The notes: generated by a model from the sequence alone, not told the origin. Counted from the first letter of the stretch, positions 43,381 through 51,605 are shown. The stretch: DNA of 64,000 nucleotides from Bacteroidales bacterium (GCA_017454015.1 JAFTDW010000042.1:23647-87646); one strand, 5' to 3'. A program made the numbers and translations.

Positions 43381-44631
43381 CCATTTCTCATCCCCCGCCA
43401 GCTCCCCGGCCAGTTGGAAAGCGTCGTACATGTTGTCCTCCAGTGAGCAGTACTTCCAGGCACCGTAGCGGCCTATCGAGTATATGTCGTATGCCGCCAG
43501 CTGGCGGAACTTCTCCTGCTTGTCGCTCTCTGAGGCCGACGTGATATGCACGTATGCAGGGTCCATCACCACGTGGTGGTGCGCCACCAGCCGCTGGTCG
43601 GTCACTATCCCAGCACCCTTCAGGTCGGCAAGGGTAAGCTTCAGCAACTCGCCTATCTCCGGCACCTCTTCATCTTTGCCAAACCCTATCTCCACATAAA
43701 GCGACATGCGGTCCTGCCCTATGATATTGTCGTAAAACCCCACGCGGTAGAACACATACTTGCTCTCGGGTATGTAAAGCCAGCAATTGCGCCTGTCCGG
43801 CCCCTTGCTGTCAAACCCAAGGTTAAACACCAGCACTTTGTTCCACGAGTAAATGTCGCGGTTGTACTCCAGCCCGCACAAATCCATCAGCCTGGTAAGC
43901 GGCATCGTCGATATCAGGCGGTCGTAGTGCAGCGTGCGCAGTGTCGTCGTGGCCGTGTGGCCCGCGGGGTCTATCGCTATCAGCCGCTCCCCCGTGGCAA
44001 TGCGCGACGGCTCCACATGCGACGCCACCGAGTTCACTATGCGTATGCATCCCTCCTTGGGGTACAGAAACGAGGCATTGTAGCTCTTTGCGCCGCCCTC
44101 CCTGAAGTTGCGCACTATCTCTTCGCGGTTGGCGTAGGGAAAGAAACGCCCCATGGCGTCCACATCCAGCCGGTCCAGATCCGTGGCGTACAGCTTGCTG
44201 TTGTACGGTATCAGGAACTTCTCCGCTATCGACCGTCCGAACTTGGCGTACAGCATCTCCTTGAAAGTCCCCTGCGGCGCCCCCTCCGGTATGCTGAAAA
44301 GGTCGTACAGGCAGTCTATGAACTCCTCCTGCTCCAGCTGGTGTATGTTCATCTGGAACGGGAAGTCTATATGGCGTCCACCGTAGAGTATCTGCGTGTG
44401 CTTCTCCACCGTCAGCATCTCGTCCGGCGCAATCTGCCCCATCACGTAGTCGCGCAGCTCTGGGTGCCTGAAGTGGAAGAAATGGCCCGAATAGTCCCAC
44501 ACAAAGCCATCCTTGTATATTGTCTTGCAGTAGCCGCCAATGGTTGGCTCGGCCTCCACCACAAGGTATTCGTGCTTCGTCGCCGCCGCATAGCTGAGGC
44601 CCGATACGCCCCCTCCGATAATTAAGTCCAT
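43366..44631 (-). CDS. FAD-dependent oxidoreductase, amine-oxidase/UGM-like
   Basis: 421 residues. N-terminal FAD motif GGGVSGLSYAAA with the second glycine-rich segment EAEPTIGGYCKTIYKDGFVWDYSGHFFHF. The body (FPFQMNIHQLEQEEFIDCL, YNSKLYATDLDRLD, EGCIRIVNSVASHV) resembles the protoporphyrinogen-oxidase/UDP-galactopyranose-mutase superfamily. In polysaccharide loci these are usually annotated only as NAD(P)-binding proteins. Near glf it may act on a nucleotide sugar, but substrate and reaction are unknown. Its terminal codons lie in a perfect palindrome shared with the convergent glf side. Confidence 0.82.
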   Translation of the reverse strand: MDLIIGGGVSGLSYAAATKHEYLVVEAEPTIGGYCKTIYKDGFVWDYSGHFFHFRHPELRDYVMGQIAPDEMLTVEKHTQILYGGRHIDFPFQMNIHQLEQEEFIDCLYDLFSIPEGAPQGTFKEMLYAKFGRSIAEKFLIPYNSKLYATDLDRLDVDAMGRFFPYANREEIVRNFREGGAKSYNASFLYPKEGCIRIVNSVASHVEPSRIATGERLIAIDPAGHTATTTLRTLHYDRLISTMPLTRLMDLCGLEYNRDIYSWNKVLVFNLGFDSKGPDRRNCWLYIPESKYVFYRVGFYDNIIGQDRMSLYVEIGFGKDEEVPEIGELLKLTLADLKGAGIVTDQRLVAHHHVVMDPAYVHITSASESDKQEKFRQLAAYDIYSIGRYGAWKYCSLEDNMYDAFQLAGELAGDEKWAIRH

Positions 44632-44952
44632 AGTTCTGGTTTTAAGGATATTTGTTTTAAATGATTACTAAATGTTATACCTAAAGACGCTGTTTGGGAA
44701 ATTGCCCAGGAGGGGCAAACTCTCAATTGCTTAGGCCATGACCTCAGTTCGCTCGCTATCCATGTTTTTATTTCTATTTGTGCTCGCAGCCTTCGGCAGC
44801 TCACTGTCCATATTTTTAATTTAATAGGTGTTATTCGCTGTCCATGTTTTTATTTTTACGGGTGCTCATGACCTACGGTTCGCAGCCTGCGGCAATTCGT
44901 GTGTATTTGTGCTATTCGTGGTCATTTTGTGCTTTTCGTGGTCGTTTTGTTG
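44632..44952 (-). repeat. Module C units and arm D in the gap upstream of the flavoprotein gene
   Basis: 44632-44730 is unique, with a small TTGCCC/GGGCAA hairpin at 44702-44718. Reverse C units, mosaic in composition, occupy about 44733-44900 (GGCCATGACCTCAG, CGCAGCCTTCGGCAGC, GGTGCTCATGACC). Reverse arm D is at about 44896-44950 (ATTCGTGTGTATTTGTGC, then TCGTGGTCGTTTTG). Orientation matches the minus-strand genes on either side. Confidence 0.78.
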
Positions 44953-45960
44953 TTACGACACTATGTTGTTTTTCTTTATGTATATGCGCAAGGCTGCGGT
45001 GGCTATGCGCGGGCAGTGGCGCAGCAGCCACACCAGAAACCTCATCACCTTGTTGGCGCGGTAGTAGGCGTTCTTCTTGTAGTCGGGCACCTGGCGCAGC
45101 AACTCGTCGTATATCTCCTCAAAGGCCTTGTGCGAGGGCTTGTCGCTGTTGCGCACGTGGTTGGCCACGCTTGAGAGGTATCCTTTTTTAAGGTACATTA
45201 AGTCCAGCTCGGCCTTGTACTCGTCGTACACGTCGTGCTCTTTGGCGTACGCCATCAGCTTGGCAAACACCGCAAGGCGCAGCCGGTACTTGTCGCTGTT
45301 TTTCGTCGTCGTGACCGAGCCCGGCCGTATCAGGTAGTTGTACAGGGGGCGGTCCACGTATGCCACGCTCGACGCCTTCATCCATACACACGACACGAAA
45401 TAGCTGTCGTCGGCGGCCCTGTCGCTGGGAAACCTTATGTCGCCAGCCATTATCATTTCGCGGCGGTATAGCATCGAGGCAAAGAGCGACACGTAGTGCG
45501 TCAGCACGTAAGCGCGGTTCTCGTGGGTCATGATCCCTTCCTCCACGCGCGGGTTCGACAGTATCTCGCCCTTGGATCCGTCGGGGTAGCATTTCTGCAT
45601 CTGGCAGCAGCAGATGTCGGCATCTGTCGCCACGGCCTTCTCGTAGAGGCTCTCCAGCATGTCGGGCTCCACGGTGTCGTCGGGGTCTATGAAGGCTATG
45701 TACTCGCCTGTGGCTTGCTCTATGCCGAAATTGCGTGCCATGCCAGCTCCGAGGTTGTGGTGGGGTCTCAGCACGCGGAACTGCCGCTCACGCGCGTGCC
45801 CCGCTATCTTGCGCTGCAGCAAGGCTATGCTCTCGTCGGGACCGTGGTCGTCGACAAACAGGAACTCCACGTCGTCCATCGTCTGCGCCAGCAGCGAGTC
45901 AGCGCATTTCTCTATGTAATCGGCAACGCCATATACCGGCAGTATTACAGAGATTTTCAT
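44953..45960 (-). CDS. GT2-family glycosyltransferase
   Basis: 335 residues. GT-A fold: ISVILPVYGVADYIEKCADSLLAQT at the N-terminus, VEFLFVDDHGPDES, NLGAGMARNFGIEQATGEYIAFIDPDD with the DPDD metal/nucleotide motif around 90, and RAADDSYFV with a likely catalytic Asp. No C-terminal membrane helix is obvious; the tail is basic (LRIYIKKNNIVS). It probably adds a sugar to the surface glycan built by this locus. Confidence 0.9.
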   Translation of the reverse strand: MKISVILPVYGVADYIEKCADSLLAQTMDDVEFLFVDDHGPDESIALLQRKIAGHARERQFRVLRPHHNLGAGMARNFGIEQATGEYIAFIDPDDTVEPDMLESLYEKAVATDADICCCQMQKCYPDGSKGEILSNPRVEEGIMTHENRAYVLTHYVSLFASMLYRREMIMAGDIRFPSDRAADDSYFVSCVWMKASSVAYVDRPLYNYLIRPGSVTTTKNSDKYRLRLAVFAKLMAYAKEHDVYDEYKAELDLMYLKKGYLSSVANHVRNSDKPSHKAFEEIYDELLRQVPDYKKNAYYRANKVMRFLVWLLRHCPRIATAALRIYIKKNNIVS

Positions 45961-45989
45961 GTCGGAAGGTTATAAGGGTTTTAGGCTTA

Positions 45990-46092
45990 AATGATTATTC
46001 GCTATCCTTGTTTTTAATTCATAGGTGCTCATGACCTCAGTTTATGGCCTCAGTTATTCGTGTGTATTTGTGCTATTCGAGGTTTAATTAGG
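45990..46092 (-). repeat. Module C plus arm D between two polysaccharide genes
   Basis: A reverse C unit (about 45996-46042; TTATTCGCTATCCTTG to CATGACCTCAG) is joined to a reverse arm D (about 46055-46088; ATTCGTGTGTATTTGTGC), which ends next to the stop of the downstream-read gene. Confidence 0.8.
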
Positions 46093-46093
46093 G

Positions 46094-47425
46094 TTAGGGG
46101 ATGACGAAGTTACGAAGGTGGTTGATTATGTTTTCGGAGGGGAGGCGGCCCGAAGGCATGAGGTGTTGGCGGAAGAGGCGTTGGCGACATTCCGCCATGG
46201 GGTCGTTGCCTCCGAGCACCGTGCCCGCGAGGAACTGCTCTGTCTCCTGCGGGGTTGCGGCGTGGTAGTGTGCGTCGAACATTGTCTGTCCCAGCGGCGA
46301 GTAGCGCGAGCGCACTTCCGCGCTGCGCACGGTGAAGAGCACCGGCTTGCGGGTGAAGAGGTATTCGGCGGTGAAGGAGCCGGAGTCGTGTATCATGGCG
46401 TCGGAGGTGAGGAAAAGATCCGTGTAGCCCGACTCTTCGAGCTGAGTGTTGCTCCCGTCTCGCCATGCGTCGTAGTAGTTGTCGGTGCGCTCGCGGCCCC
46501 ATATCTGCAGCAGTTTGAGGCGCAGCAGCTGGTGGGGTTTGAAGGCGAACTGTATGCTATCCTTGTATTTCTCGGCAAGGCGCAGCATGTCGTCGCATAT
46601 CAGCAGGAACGACGAGAGGGCGAAACCCTCCTCTATGGAGTGGTGCGGTGCCCAGATGACCCGTTTCTTGGCCTTGGGCTGCGGCTTCCAAGGGTTGTTG
46701 GGCGTGTAGTCGCTGCGCAGGAACACCTCGGTGCCTGGGTAGCCGGTGACGACCCCTGCGGCGCCGTGGCTGCGGCTATGCTCCGCAAAGAGCCGCAGGT
46801 GGCTCTCCGTCTCGAGGAAGTAGCAGCCCACGAGGTTGTGGAATATCAGGTTGTAGTTGGTGTTGTAGAGGTAGCTGAAGTTGGTGAAGCCATAGGGGAT
46901 GTAGCAGGTGAGTGTGTTGCGGAAATGGTGTATGAAGTATTGCGGCAGGTGGTCCTTGTAGGGGGTGGCGAAGAATACTATGTCGGGGTGCATGGTCTTT
47001 TGTATGTCCTCCCAATGTCCGTTGCGCCGGGGAATTACATATTCAAAGCCCTTGTCGGCGACGAACTTGGCGGTGCGCTGCAGCGTCTCTTCTATCTCTT
47101 TCTGGGGAAACCCCTTGTATTGCGAATAGGGATACACCACCACGTAGGGGTGGAACAGCTCGTCGTGCTGCATGGCACGGAAGAGGTAGTCGGCCTTCCA
47201 CATGCCGGGGGTGGTGAGCATGAAGGCCACCTCTATGCGTTTCTTGCCGCGTAGCCTGTGTGCCGCGTCGAGCTGCGACTGGCGGAAGCGGCGTATGTAG
47301 GCATCGGAGAGGATGGGTGCCTTGGTGCGCAGCAGGTCGTGGTGGGCTAGGAGAAGCCGTAGTTTGAGCCGCAGGGAGTTGTCGGTGTTATTCGCTATCC
47401 GTGTTTTTATTTCATAGGTGCTCAT
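46094..47425 (-). CDS. TagB/TagF-like polyol-phosphate transferase, paralogue 2, with repeat-derived start
   Basis: 443 residues. Same signatures as paralogue 1: VIWAPHHSIEE, QFAFKPHQLLR, SDAMIHDSGSFTAEYLFTRKPV. The two align from about residue 14 onward (SLRLKLRLLLAHHDLLR against SPLYRLRLLLVYRDVLR). The first 13 residues, MSTYEIKTRIANN, are exactly what a module C encodes, and no other ATG lies before the conserved AFMLTTPGMWKADY. The repeat therefore supplies the start codon and N-terminus, presumably replacing the native one. Two such transferases plus TagD- and TarI-like enzymes suggest a polyol-phosphate-containing glycan. Confidence 0.82.
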   Translation of the reverse strand: MSTYEIKTRIANNTDNSLRLKLRLLLAHHDLLRTKAPILSDAYIRRFRQSQLDAAHRLRGKKRIEVAFMLTTPGMWKADYLFRAMQHDELFHPYVVVYPYSQYKGFPQKEIEETLQRTAKFVADKGFEYVIPRRNGHWEDIQKTMHPDIVFFATPYKDHLPQYFIHHFRNTLTCYIPYGFTNFSYLYNTNYNLIFHNLVGCYFLETESHLRLFAEHSRSHGAAGVVTGYPGTEVFLRSDYTPNNPWKPQPKAKKRVIWAPHHSIEEGFALSSFLLICDDMLRLAEKYKDSIQFAFKPHQLLRLKLLQIWGRERTDNYYDAWRDGSNTQLEESGYTDLFLTSDAMIHDSGSFTAEYLFTRKPVLFTVRSAEVRSRYSPLGQTMFDAHYHAATPQETEQFLAGTVLGGNDPMAECRQRLFRQHLMPSGRLPSENIINHLRNFVIP

Positions 47426-47435
47426 GACCTCAGTT
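47388..47435 (-). repeat. Module C providing the start codon of paralogue 2
   Basis: Reverse C unit, from CTGAGGTCATGAGCACC to ACACGGATAGCGAATAAC on the minus strand. The ATG at 47425-47423 is the start of the transferase gene. Confidence 0.85.
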
Positions 47436-47470
47436 GTTCAAAGGTTTTAATGTTGAAAGGTTGAAAAGGT

Positions 47471-47735
47471 TATAACAAAATGACCACGAATAGCACAAAT
47501 ACACACGAATAAACGTTGGTTTCTTCGCAACCCTCGTTTTCTGGCTGCGGCAGTGTAAGCAAGCTTCCACTGCTCTTGCTTAACGAAAACGTTCAAATTC
47601 GTAAAATTCGTGTTATTTGTGTTTTATAGATGTTACCCTTATTCGCTGTCCATGTTTTTATTTTTACGGGTGCTCATGACCTCAGTTATTCGCTATCCTT
47701 GTTTTTATTTCATAGGTGCTCATGACCTCAGTTGA
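47471..47735 (-). repeat. Composite D-B'-D' plus two module C units
   Basis: Arm D 47471-47511, reverse module B 47535-47593, arm D' 47594-47629 (single-hairpin version of the composite at 28675). Two reverse C units (about 47640-47687 and 47687-47735) follow. The last C unit encodes the final residues and stop of the DUF362 gene. Confidence 0.85.
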
Positions 47736-48943
47736 ATTTCTCTGACTTTTATGTGTCTCCAGGCGAATGGCACTTCGAAGTCGGCGTAGGGTGAGGGGGA
47801 TGTGAAGAAGTCGGGGCGCAGTTCTCCCTGGAGGTAGACGGGGTTTTGGCGGTAGTCCGCAGGCATCTGTTCTATGAAGTATTGCAGGTATTTGATTTTC
47901 TGTGGGTCGATGCCCATGTAGCGTGTGGCGGCGATGTCTGCAAGCAGGAAGTCGAAGCCGCCTATGAGTACGTTGGAGTGTTTGGAGGTGGGGCAGAAGG
48001 GACCTTGCCCTTCGCCACCCATGATGCCGTCGATGACGGTGAAGTAGCGCCGCTCGCGGGTGAGGAGGCTTTTGTAGAGGTCTACGACCATGCGCCAGAT
48101 GGTGTCGTTGCCCGGGTGTGCGCCGCGGTGGGTCACCGCGGCGCGCTGGGCGCGCTCCCAGCTCTCGCGGTCGGGGTATTCGTCGCCGCCTGTCTCGGGG
48201 CTGCCTATGCGCCAGTGCACGAGCTGGTTTTTGCGTGTCATGGCGCCGACCTGTCCTTTGAGGTTGAGGGTGGTGCCCACCTTCTGGTGGGTTTTGAGCT
48301 TGGGGATGGAGATGTAGACGTCGGAGTTGTAGAGGCTGCCGCTCATGGTGTAGAGCTGTGTGTCGCCGGTATGTGCCGCGACGGTTTCCTCGCGCTCGTC
48401 GAAGACGCCGCGGAAGAGCGTGGAGTCCACGTCGTGCAGCAGGCTTTCCTTGCCGAGGTTGAGCTGCACCTCGCCGTTGGGGTCGCCGGGCTGCGGCGCC
48501 ATCTTGTCGCGCTTGCCGTAGTCTTTAAGGTCCTTGCATACCAGTGGGCGCAGGTCGTAGATGTGGCAGGGCACGTTGTATTTGCTCTCGAGGCGGCGGA
48601 TGCCTGTGAAGGCCATGAGCTCCTCAAAGTCCGCGTCGATGGACGGGTTGTCGGCAATGATGATCTCGCCGCTTCCCTTCAGGGCTTTCGCCACGCTGTC
48701 GGCGACGGCCTCTATTACCGCGGGGTGGGTGATGACGCAGTAGAGACTGTCCGTGTGGTCGCACGAGAGGCGCCAGCGCGACGCGACCCAGTTGGGTTTT
48801 ATGAATACGCGCATACCGGGCTCTATGTAGCCTTCAAAAGGGTTTTCGGGGTCGAGTCCCAGGCTTTTGTATATGGTGTGGAGGGCGCCCCGCACCTGTG
48901 CGGGGCGGTAGCTGTTGGCGGCGGCTATGGCTACGGCGTTCAT
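47720..48943 (-). CDS. DUF362-domain protein
   Basis: 407 residues. Contains PGMRVFIKPNWV, CVITHPAVIEAVADSVAKAL, GEIIIADNPSIDADFEELM, LYNSDVYISIPKLKTHQKVGTTLNLKGQVGAM and IDGIMGGEGQGPF, the conserved blocks of DUF362. The family's biochemical role is not established to my knowledge; some members carry ferredoxin domains, but none is present here. In polysaccharide loci it may modify a precursor. The last residues LRS and TGA stop come from a module C read as CTG AGG TCA TGA, so the repeat supplies the terminus. The ATG lies just beyond an arm D'. Confidence 0.8.
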   Translation of the reverse strand: MNAVAIAAANSYRPAQVRGALHTIYKSLGLDPENPFEGYIEPGMRVFIKPNWVASRWRLSCDHTDSLYCVITHPAVIEAVADSVAKALKGSGEIIIADNPSIDADFEELMAFTGIRRLESKYNVPCHIYDLRPLVCKDLKDYGKRDKMAPQPGDPNGEVQLNLGKESLLHDVDSTLFRGVFDEREETVAAHTGDTQLYTMSGSLYNSDVYISIPKLKTHQKVGTTLNLKGQVGAMTRKNQLVHWRIGSPETGGDEYPDRESWERAQRAAVTHRGAHPGNDTIWRMVVDLYKSLLTRERRYFTVIDGIMGGEGQGPFCPTSKHSNVLIGGFDFLLADIAATRYMGIDPQKIKYLQYFIEQMPADYRQNPVYLQGELRPDFFTSPSPYADFEVPFAWRHIKVREIQLRS

Positions 48944-49231
48944 GGTTTTTAGGGTTTACAGAACACAAATAACACGAATTTTACGAATTTGAACGTTTTC
49001 GTAAGCCGAGCGCAGAGGGCAAATCACGCAGTGTTTGCACTATGCCGAGGCAAGAAAACGAGGGTTTCGAAGAAACCAACGTTTTCGATAAGCAAGAGCA
49101 GTGGAAGCTTGCTTACACTGCCGCAGCCAGAAAACGAGGTTTCGAAGAAAACAACGTTTATTCGTGTGTATTTGTGCTATTCGTGGTCATTTTGTTATAT
49201 TCGTGGTCGTTTTGTTATATTCGTGGTTTAA
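48944..49231 (-). repeat. Composite intergenic repeat D'-A-B-D filling the whole gap
   Basis: Arm D' 48956-48990 (reverse sense), module A forward 48992-49060, linker, module B forward 49078-49136, linker, arm D about 49158-49231, which here contains a duplicated word TTTTGTTATATTCGTGGT. The arrangement is the reverse complement of 28675-28914, and both match their flanking gene orientation. It reaches from the stop of one minus-strand gene to just short of the start of the next. Confidence 0.88.
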
Positions 49232-50275
49232 TTAAGAATTTTCGATGATGTTGAGGAAGCGTTCGAGGGCGTAGACGTACCATTTCTGGTCGCCGGTCAT
49301 GGGGTCGGTGCAGTGGGGCCAGAACTCGGGGCGGGTGGGACCTTGCCAACCTTTCATCCATTCCGACAACGGGCGCGGCATGGGGGTCTTGACGGGCATA
49401 GGCCAGCCCGGGTAGAGACGTTCGAAAATCTCGCGTATCAAGTATTTGTTCTCCCCGCGGCGTATGCGCGGGTAGTCCAGCGGCGCGTCGAGGTAGGTCT
49501 TGGAGTAGGGCATGTGTAGCGTTATGCCTGCGGTGGCGCAGGCATCCTCGTAGGAATTGATGGCCTCCTCGTACATGGTTTTGTTGAGGAATGCGTGGAC
49601 GTCGGTGTAGCCGTGGGTGGTGTGCTCCTCGTAGGGCCCGGTGATGAGCTGCCACTCTTTCAGCACCTTGTAGGGCAGCACATAGGAGTAGCGGTCGATG
49701 ATGTCGCCCAGGGTGCGGTCTGTGGAGAGCAGTCCGCTCATGCCGCCGTAGACGATGTCGGCGCTTTCGCCGTAGACTATGTCCGTGTAGCCGTCGGCTT
49801 TGGCTTTGAGTCCGGCCTTGTAGATCTGCACCTCTATGCTGTGGCAGGGCTGCCCTTTGTGGCGCATGAGCAGGGTGGACATTTGCTCCATGTCGTCCCA
49901 GTAGACCTCCACCACTTGGTGGCGAAGGCCGCACTCCTTGGCGTAGAGGGCTGCCTGCGGGGATTCGTCGACGACTTCCATGCCGTCCACTATGCACTTG
50001 AAGGTGTAGGTCATGCTGCCGGGGGGCATCATCTTGGCGAGGATGGCGCTGTCGATGCCGCCGCTGAGTGCCAGGGCGGTGCGGCCGCCGGTGGTGGCGG
50101 CGGCCATTTCCTTGCGCAGGGCGGCCTCCAGCTCGTGGCTGTCGCGTACCGGCGTGCGGTTGGCTGGCGGGTATATGTGGAAGTAGTTCACGCCGGGGGC
50201 GAAGAGCCGGCTTTGGTCTATTATGGTGCGGTACATGAGCCAGCTGCTCATGCAGTAAACCTTGTCCGTCGTCAT
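49232..50275 (-). CDS. Asparagine-synthase-like PP-loop protein without glutaminase domain
   Basis: 347 residues. PP-loop ATP-pyrophosphatase motif ALSGGIDSAILAKM near 65-78, and downstream blocks VVEVYWDDMEQM, GYTDIVYGESADIVYGGMSG and TLHMPYSKTYLDAPLDYPRI of the AsnB synthetase domain. The N-terminal class II glutaminase domain with Cys2 is missing; only about 60 residues precede the PP-loop. It could use ammonia or a partner amidotransferase to amidate or amine-modify a sugar precursor, but this is inference. ATG 50275 overlaps the TagD-like stop (ATGA), so the two are translationally coupled. Confidence 0.82.
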   Translation of the reverse strand: MTTDKVYCMSSWLMYRTIIDQSRLFAPGVNYFHIYPPANRTPVRDSHELEAALRKEMAAATTGGRTALALSGGIDSAILAKMMPPGSMTYTFKCIVDGMEVVDESPQAALYAKECGLRHQVVEVYWDDMEQMSTLLMRHKGQPCHSIEVQIYKAGLKAKADGYTDIVYGESADIVYGGMSGLLSTDRTLGDIIDRYSYVLPYKVLKEWQLITGPYEEHTTHGYTDVHAFLNKTMYEEAINSYEDACATAGITLHMPYSKTYLDAPLDYPRIRRGENKYLIREIFERLYPGWPMPVKTPMPRPLSEWMKGWQGPTRPEFWPHCTDPMTGDQKWYVYALERFLNIIENS

Positions 50276-50706
50276 TTCACATCTTCGAGGTTGTCCACAC
50301 GCACCGTGTCGAGGGCTTTCCGTATCTGGGTTGACGACACGCCTTGTGTGTAGGGGAAATAAACAATCTTGATGCCCTCTTTGGCAAAAGCCTTCTCGTA
50401 CTCGTTCCATTTTTCGGTGCCGTACCAGTCGTCGCCGACAAAGAGGTAGCTTGCGCCGAGTTTTTTGCAGGCGGTGAGTTTGTCCATGTCGTACTGCGGC
50501 ACGGCGGCGTCGACATAGCGGCAGCTGCGCACCACCTCTATGCGGTCTTCGAAGGGTATGAGGGCTTTCTTGCCTTTGTAGGCCACGAGCTCGTCGACGG
50601 TGACGCCGACAACGAGTTTGTCGCACATGCCCTTGGCGTTTTTGAGCAGGTTGAGGTGCCCAATGTGGAAAAGGTCGTAGACTCCTGTGGTGTATCCTAT
50701 TGTCAT
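50272..50706 (-). CDS. Glycerol-3-phosphate cytidylyltransferase-like protein (TagD family)
   Basis: 144 residues. Nucleotidyltransferase fold with HIGH motif in GVYDLFHIGHLNLLKNAK (8-25) and the terminal GVSSTQIRKAL, matching TagD-type cytidylyltransferases that make CDP-glycerol from CTP and glycerol-3-phosphate. KGKKALIPFEDRIEVVRSCRYVD is also typical. Related adenylyl- or ethanolamine-phosphate enzymes cannot be excluded. ATG 50706 starts the conserved MTIGYTTGVYD. The frame stays open for 40 more codons through repeat sequence (starting MSTRKNKNMDSE), which I judge not to be translated natively. Confidence 0.86.
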   Translation of the reverse strand: MTIGYTTGVYDLFHIGHLNLLKNAKGMCDKLVVGVTVDELVAYKGKKALIPFEDRIEVVRSCRYVDAAVPQYDMDKLTACKKLGASYLFVGDDWYGTEKWNEYEKAFAKEGIKIVYFPYTQGVSSTQIRKALDTVRVDNLEDVK

Positions 50707-50740
50707 AAAATGGGGGGGAGGGTTATAAGGTTTGAAAGGT

Positions 50741-50850
50741 TGCTCACTGTCCTTGTTTTTATTTCTATTTGTGTTCGCAGCCTTCGGCAATTCGCTGTCC
50801 ATGTTTTTATTTTTACGGGTGCTCATGACCTCAGTTCATGACCTTTGGTT
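50741..50850 (-). repeat. Module C units upstream of the TagD-like gene
   Basis: Two reverse, mosaic C units: one with a GAAGGCTGCGAACAC left part (50741-50795), one with the GGTCATGAGCACCCG left part (about 50796-50840). The in-frame ATG of the second would add 40 residues to the TagD-like protein. Confidence 0.8.
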
Positions 50851-50868
50851 CTGCGAGGGTTATGAGGT

Positions 50869-51564
50869 TTAGGGGAGGTCGGAGGGGGTTGTGATTTTTT
50901 TGTTTTCGGGGTTGCCGGGGATTATGTGTATCTTGGTGTCGGGCAGGTAGTGCAGTATGAGGCTGCAGTCGTCGGTGAACATTGCGGCGTGGGTGGTGCC
51001 AAGCCGGTTGTGTTGGTCCATAAACAGCCGGCGGGCTTGCTGTAGCAGTGCGAGCCGGAATGCCTGTGGTGTCTGAGCGTTGCGCAGTGTGCCGCGGTCT
51101 GGTATGGAGGCTATGAAACCGTCGGGGGTTGTCTGCCAAACGGTGTCGTGGCACGGGGCACCCACAGCCACGGCCTGATGGTGTTGTAGGGCTTGGGTGA
51201 CGCCGGTTATGATTTGGTTTGAGACGAAGGGGCGTGCGGCATCGTGGAGGAGCAGGTTGGTGCTGTCAGGACTATAGTCTCTGAAGGCTTCCACGGCGGC
51301 CAGCGTGGAGAGGACCCTCTCTTCGCCGCCGGTGACTGTCTTGGTGAGTTTGGGCCACTTGTTGCGTTGCGCCACACGCTGCATTTCCTCGCGGTAGGAG
51401 GGATGGATGACGACAGCTATCTCGTCAATGCAGTGGTGGTCGTGCATGGTCTGTATGGAGTGCTCGATGACAGTGCTCCCGTTGAGAGGTAGGAACTGCT
51501 TGGGAAGCGGGGCTCCCATGCGTTGCCCCGTGCCGCCAGCCAGTATTACGGCGATATTTGTCAT
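50869..51564 (-). CDS. IspD/TarI-family cytidylyltransferase
   Basis: 231 residues. MTNIAVILAGGTGQRMGAPLPKQFLPLNG gives the glycine-rich CTP-binding loop with the PKQF lysine. Also present are DEIAVVIHPSY, LLLHDAARPFV with the metal/CTP Asp, APCHDTVWQ, TLRNAQTPQAFR and NKKITTPSDL. These are shared by IspD (CDP-methylerythritol, MEP pathway) and TarI (CDP-ribitol). The MEP enzyme ispH is at 17.5 kb, supporting IspD as possible. The location inside a TagB/TagD-like locus supports TarI. No tarJ is seen. ATG 51564 precedes the canonical start; upstream frame is repeat. Confidence 0.85.
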   Translation of the reverse strand: MTNIAVILAGGTGQRMGAPLPKQFLPLNGSTVIEHSIQTMHDHHCIDEIAVVIHPSYREEMQRVAQRNKWPKLTKTVTGGEERVLSTLAAVEAFRDYSPDSTNLLLHDAARPFVSNQIITGVTQALQHHQAVAVGAPCHDTVWQTTPDGFIASIPDRGTLRNAQTPQAFRLALLQQARRLFMDQHNRLGTTHAAMFTDDCSLILHYLPDTKIHIIPGNPENKKITTPSDLP

Positions 51565-51605
51565 AAGGAATAATAAAATAATCCGCGCACCAGTTTTTTT
51601 TATTG

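Noticed and set aside
48989-49231. Open frame through modules A and B read as a small protein
   Set aside because: The frame exists only because A and B lack stops in some frames; copies elsewhere are read in different frames, and the sequence is fully accounted for by the repeat.
50707-50826. 40-residue N-terminal extension of the TagD-like protein
   Set aside because: It is encoded by module C sequence and family E spacer; the family start MTIGYTTGVYD begins at 50706.
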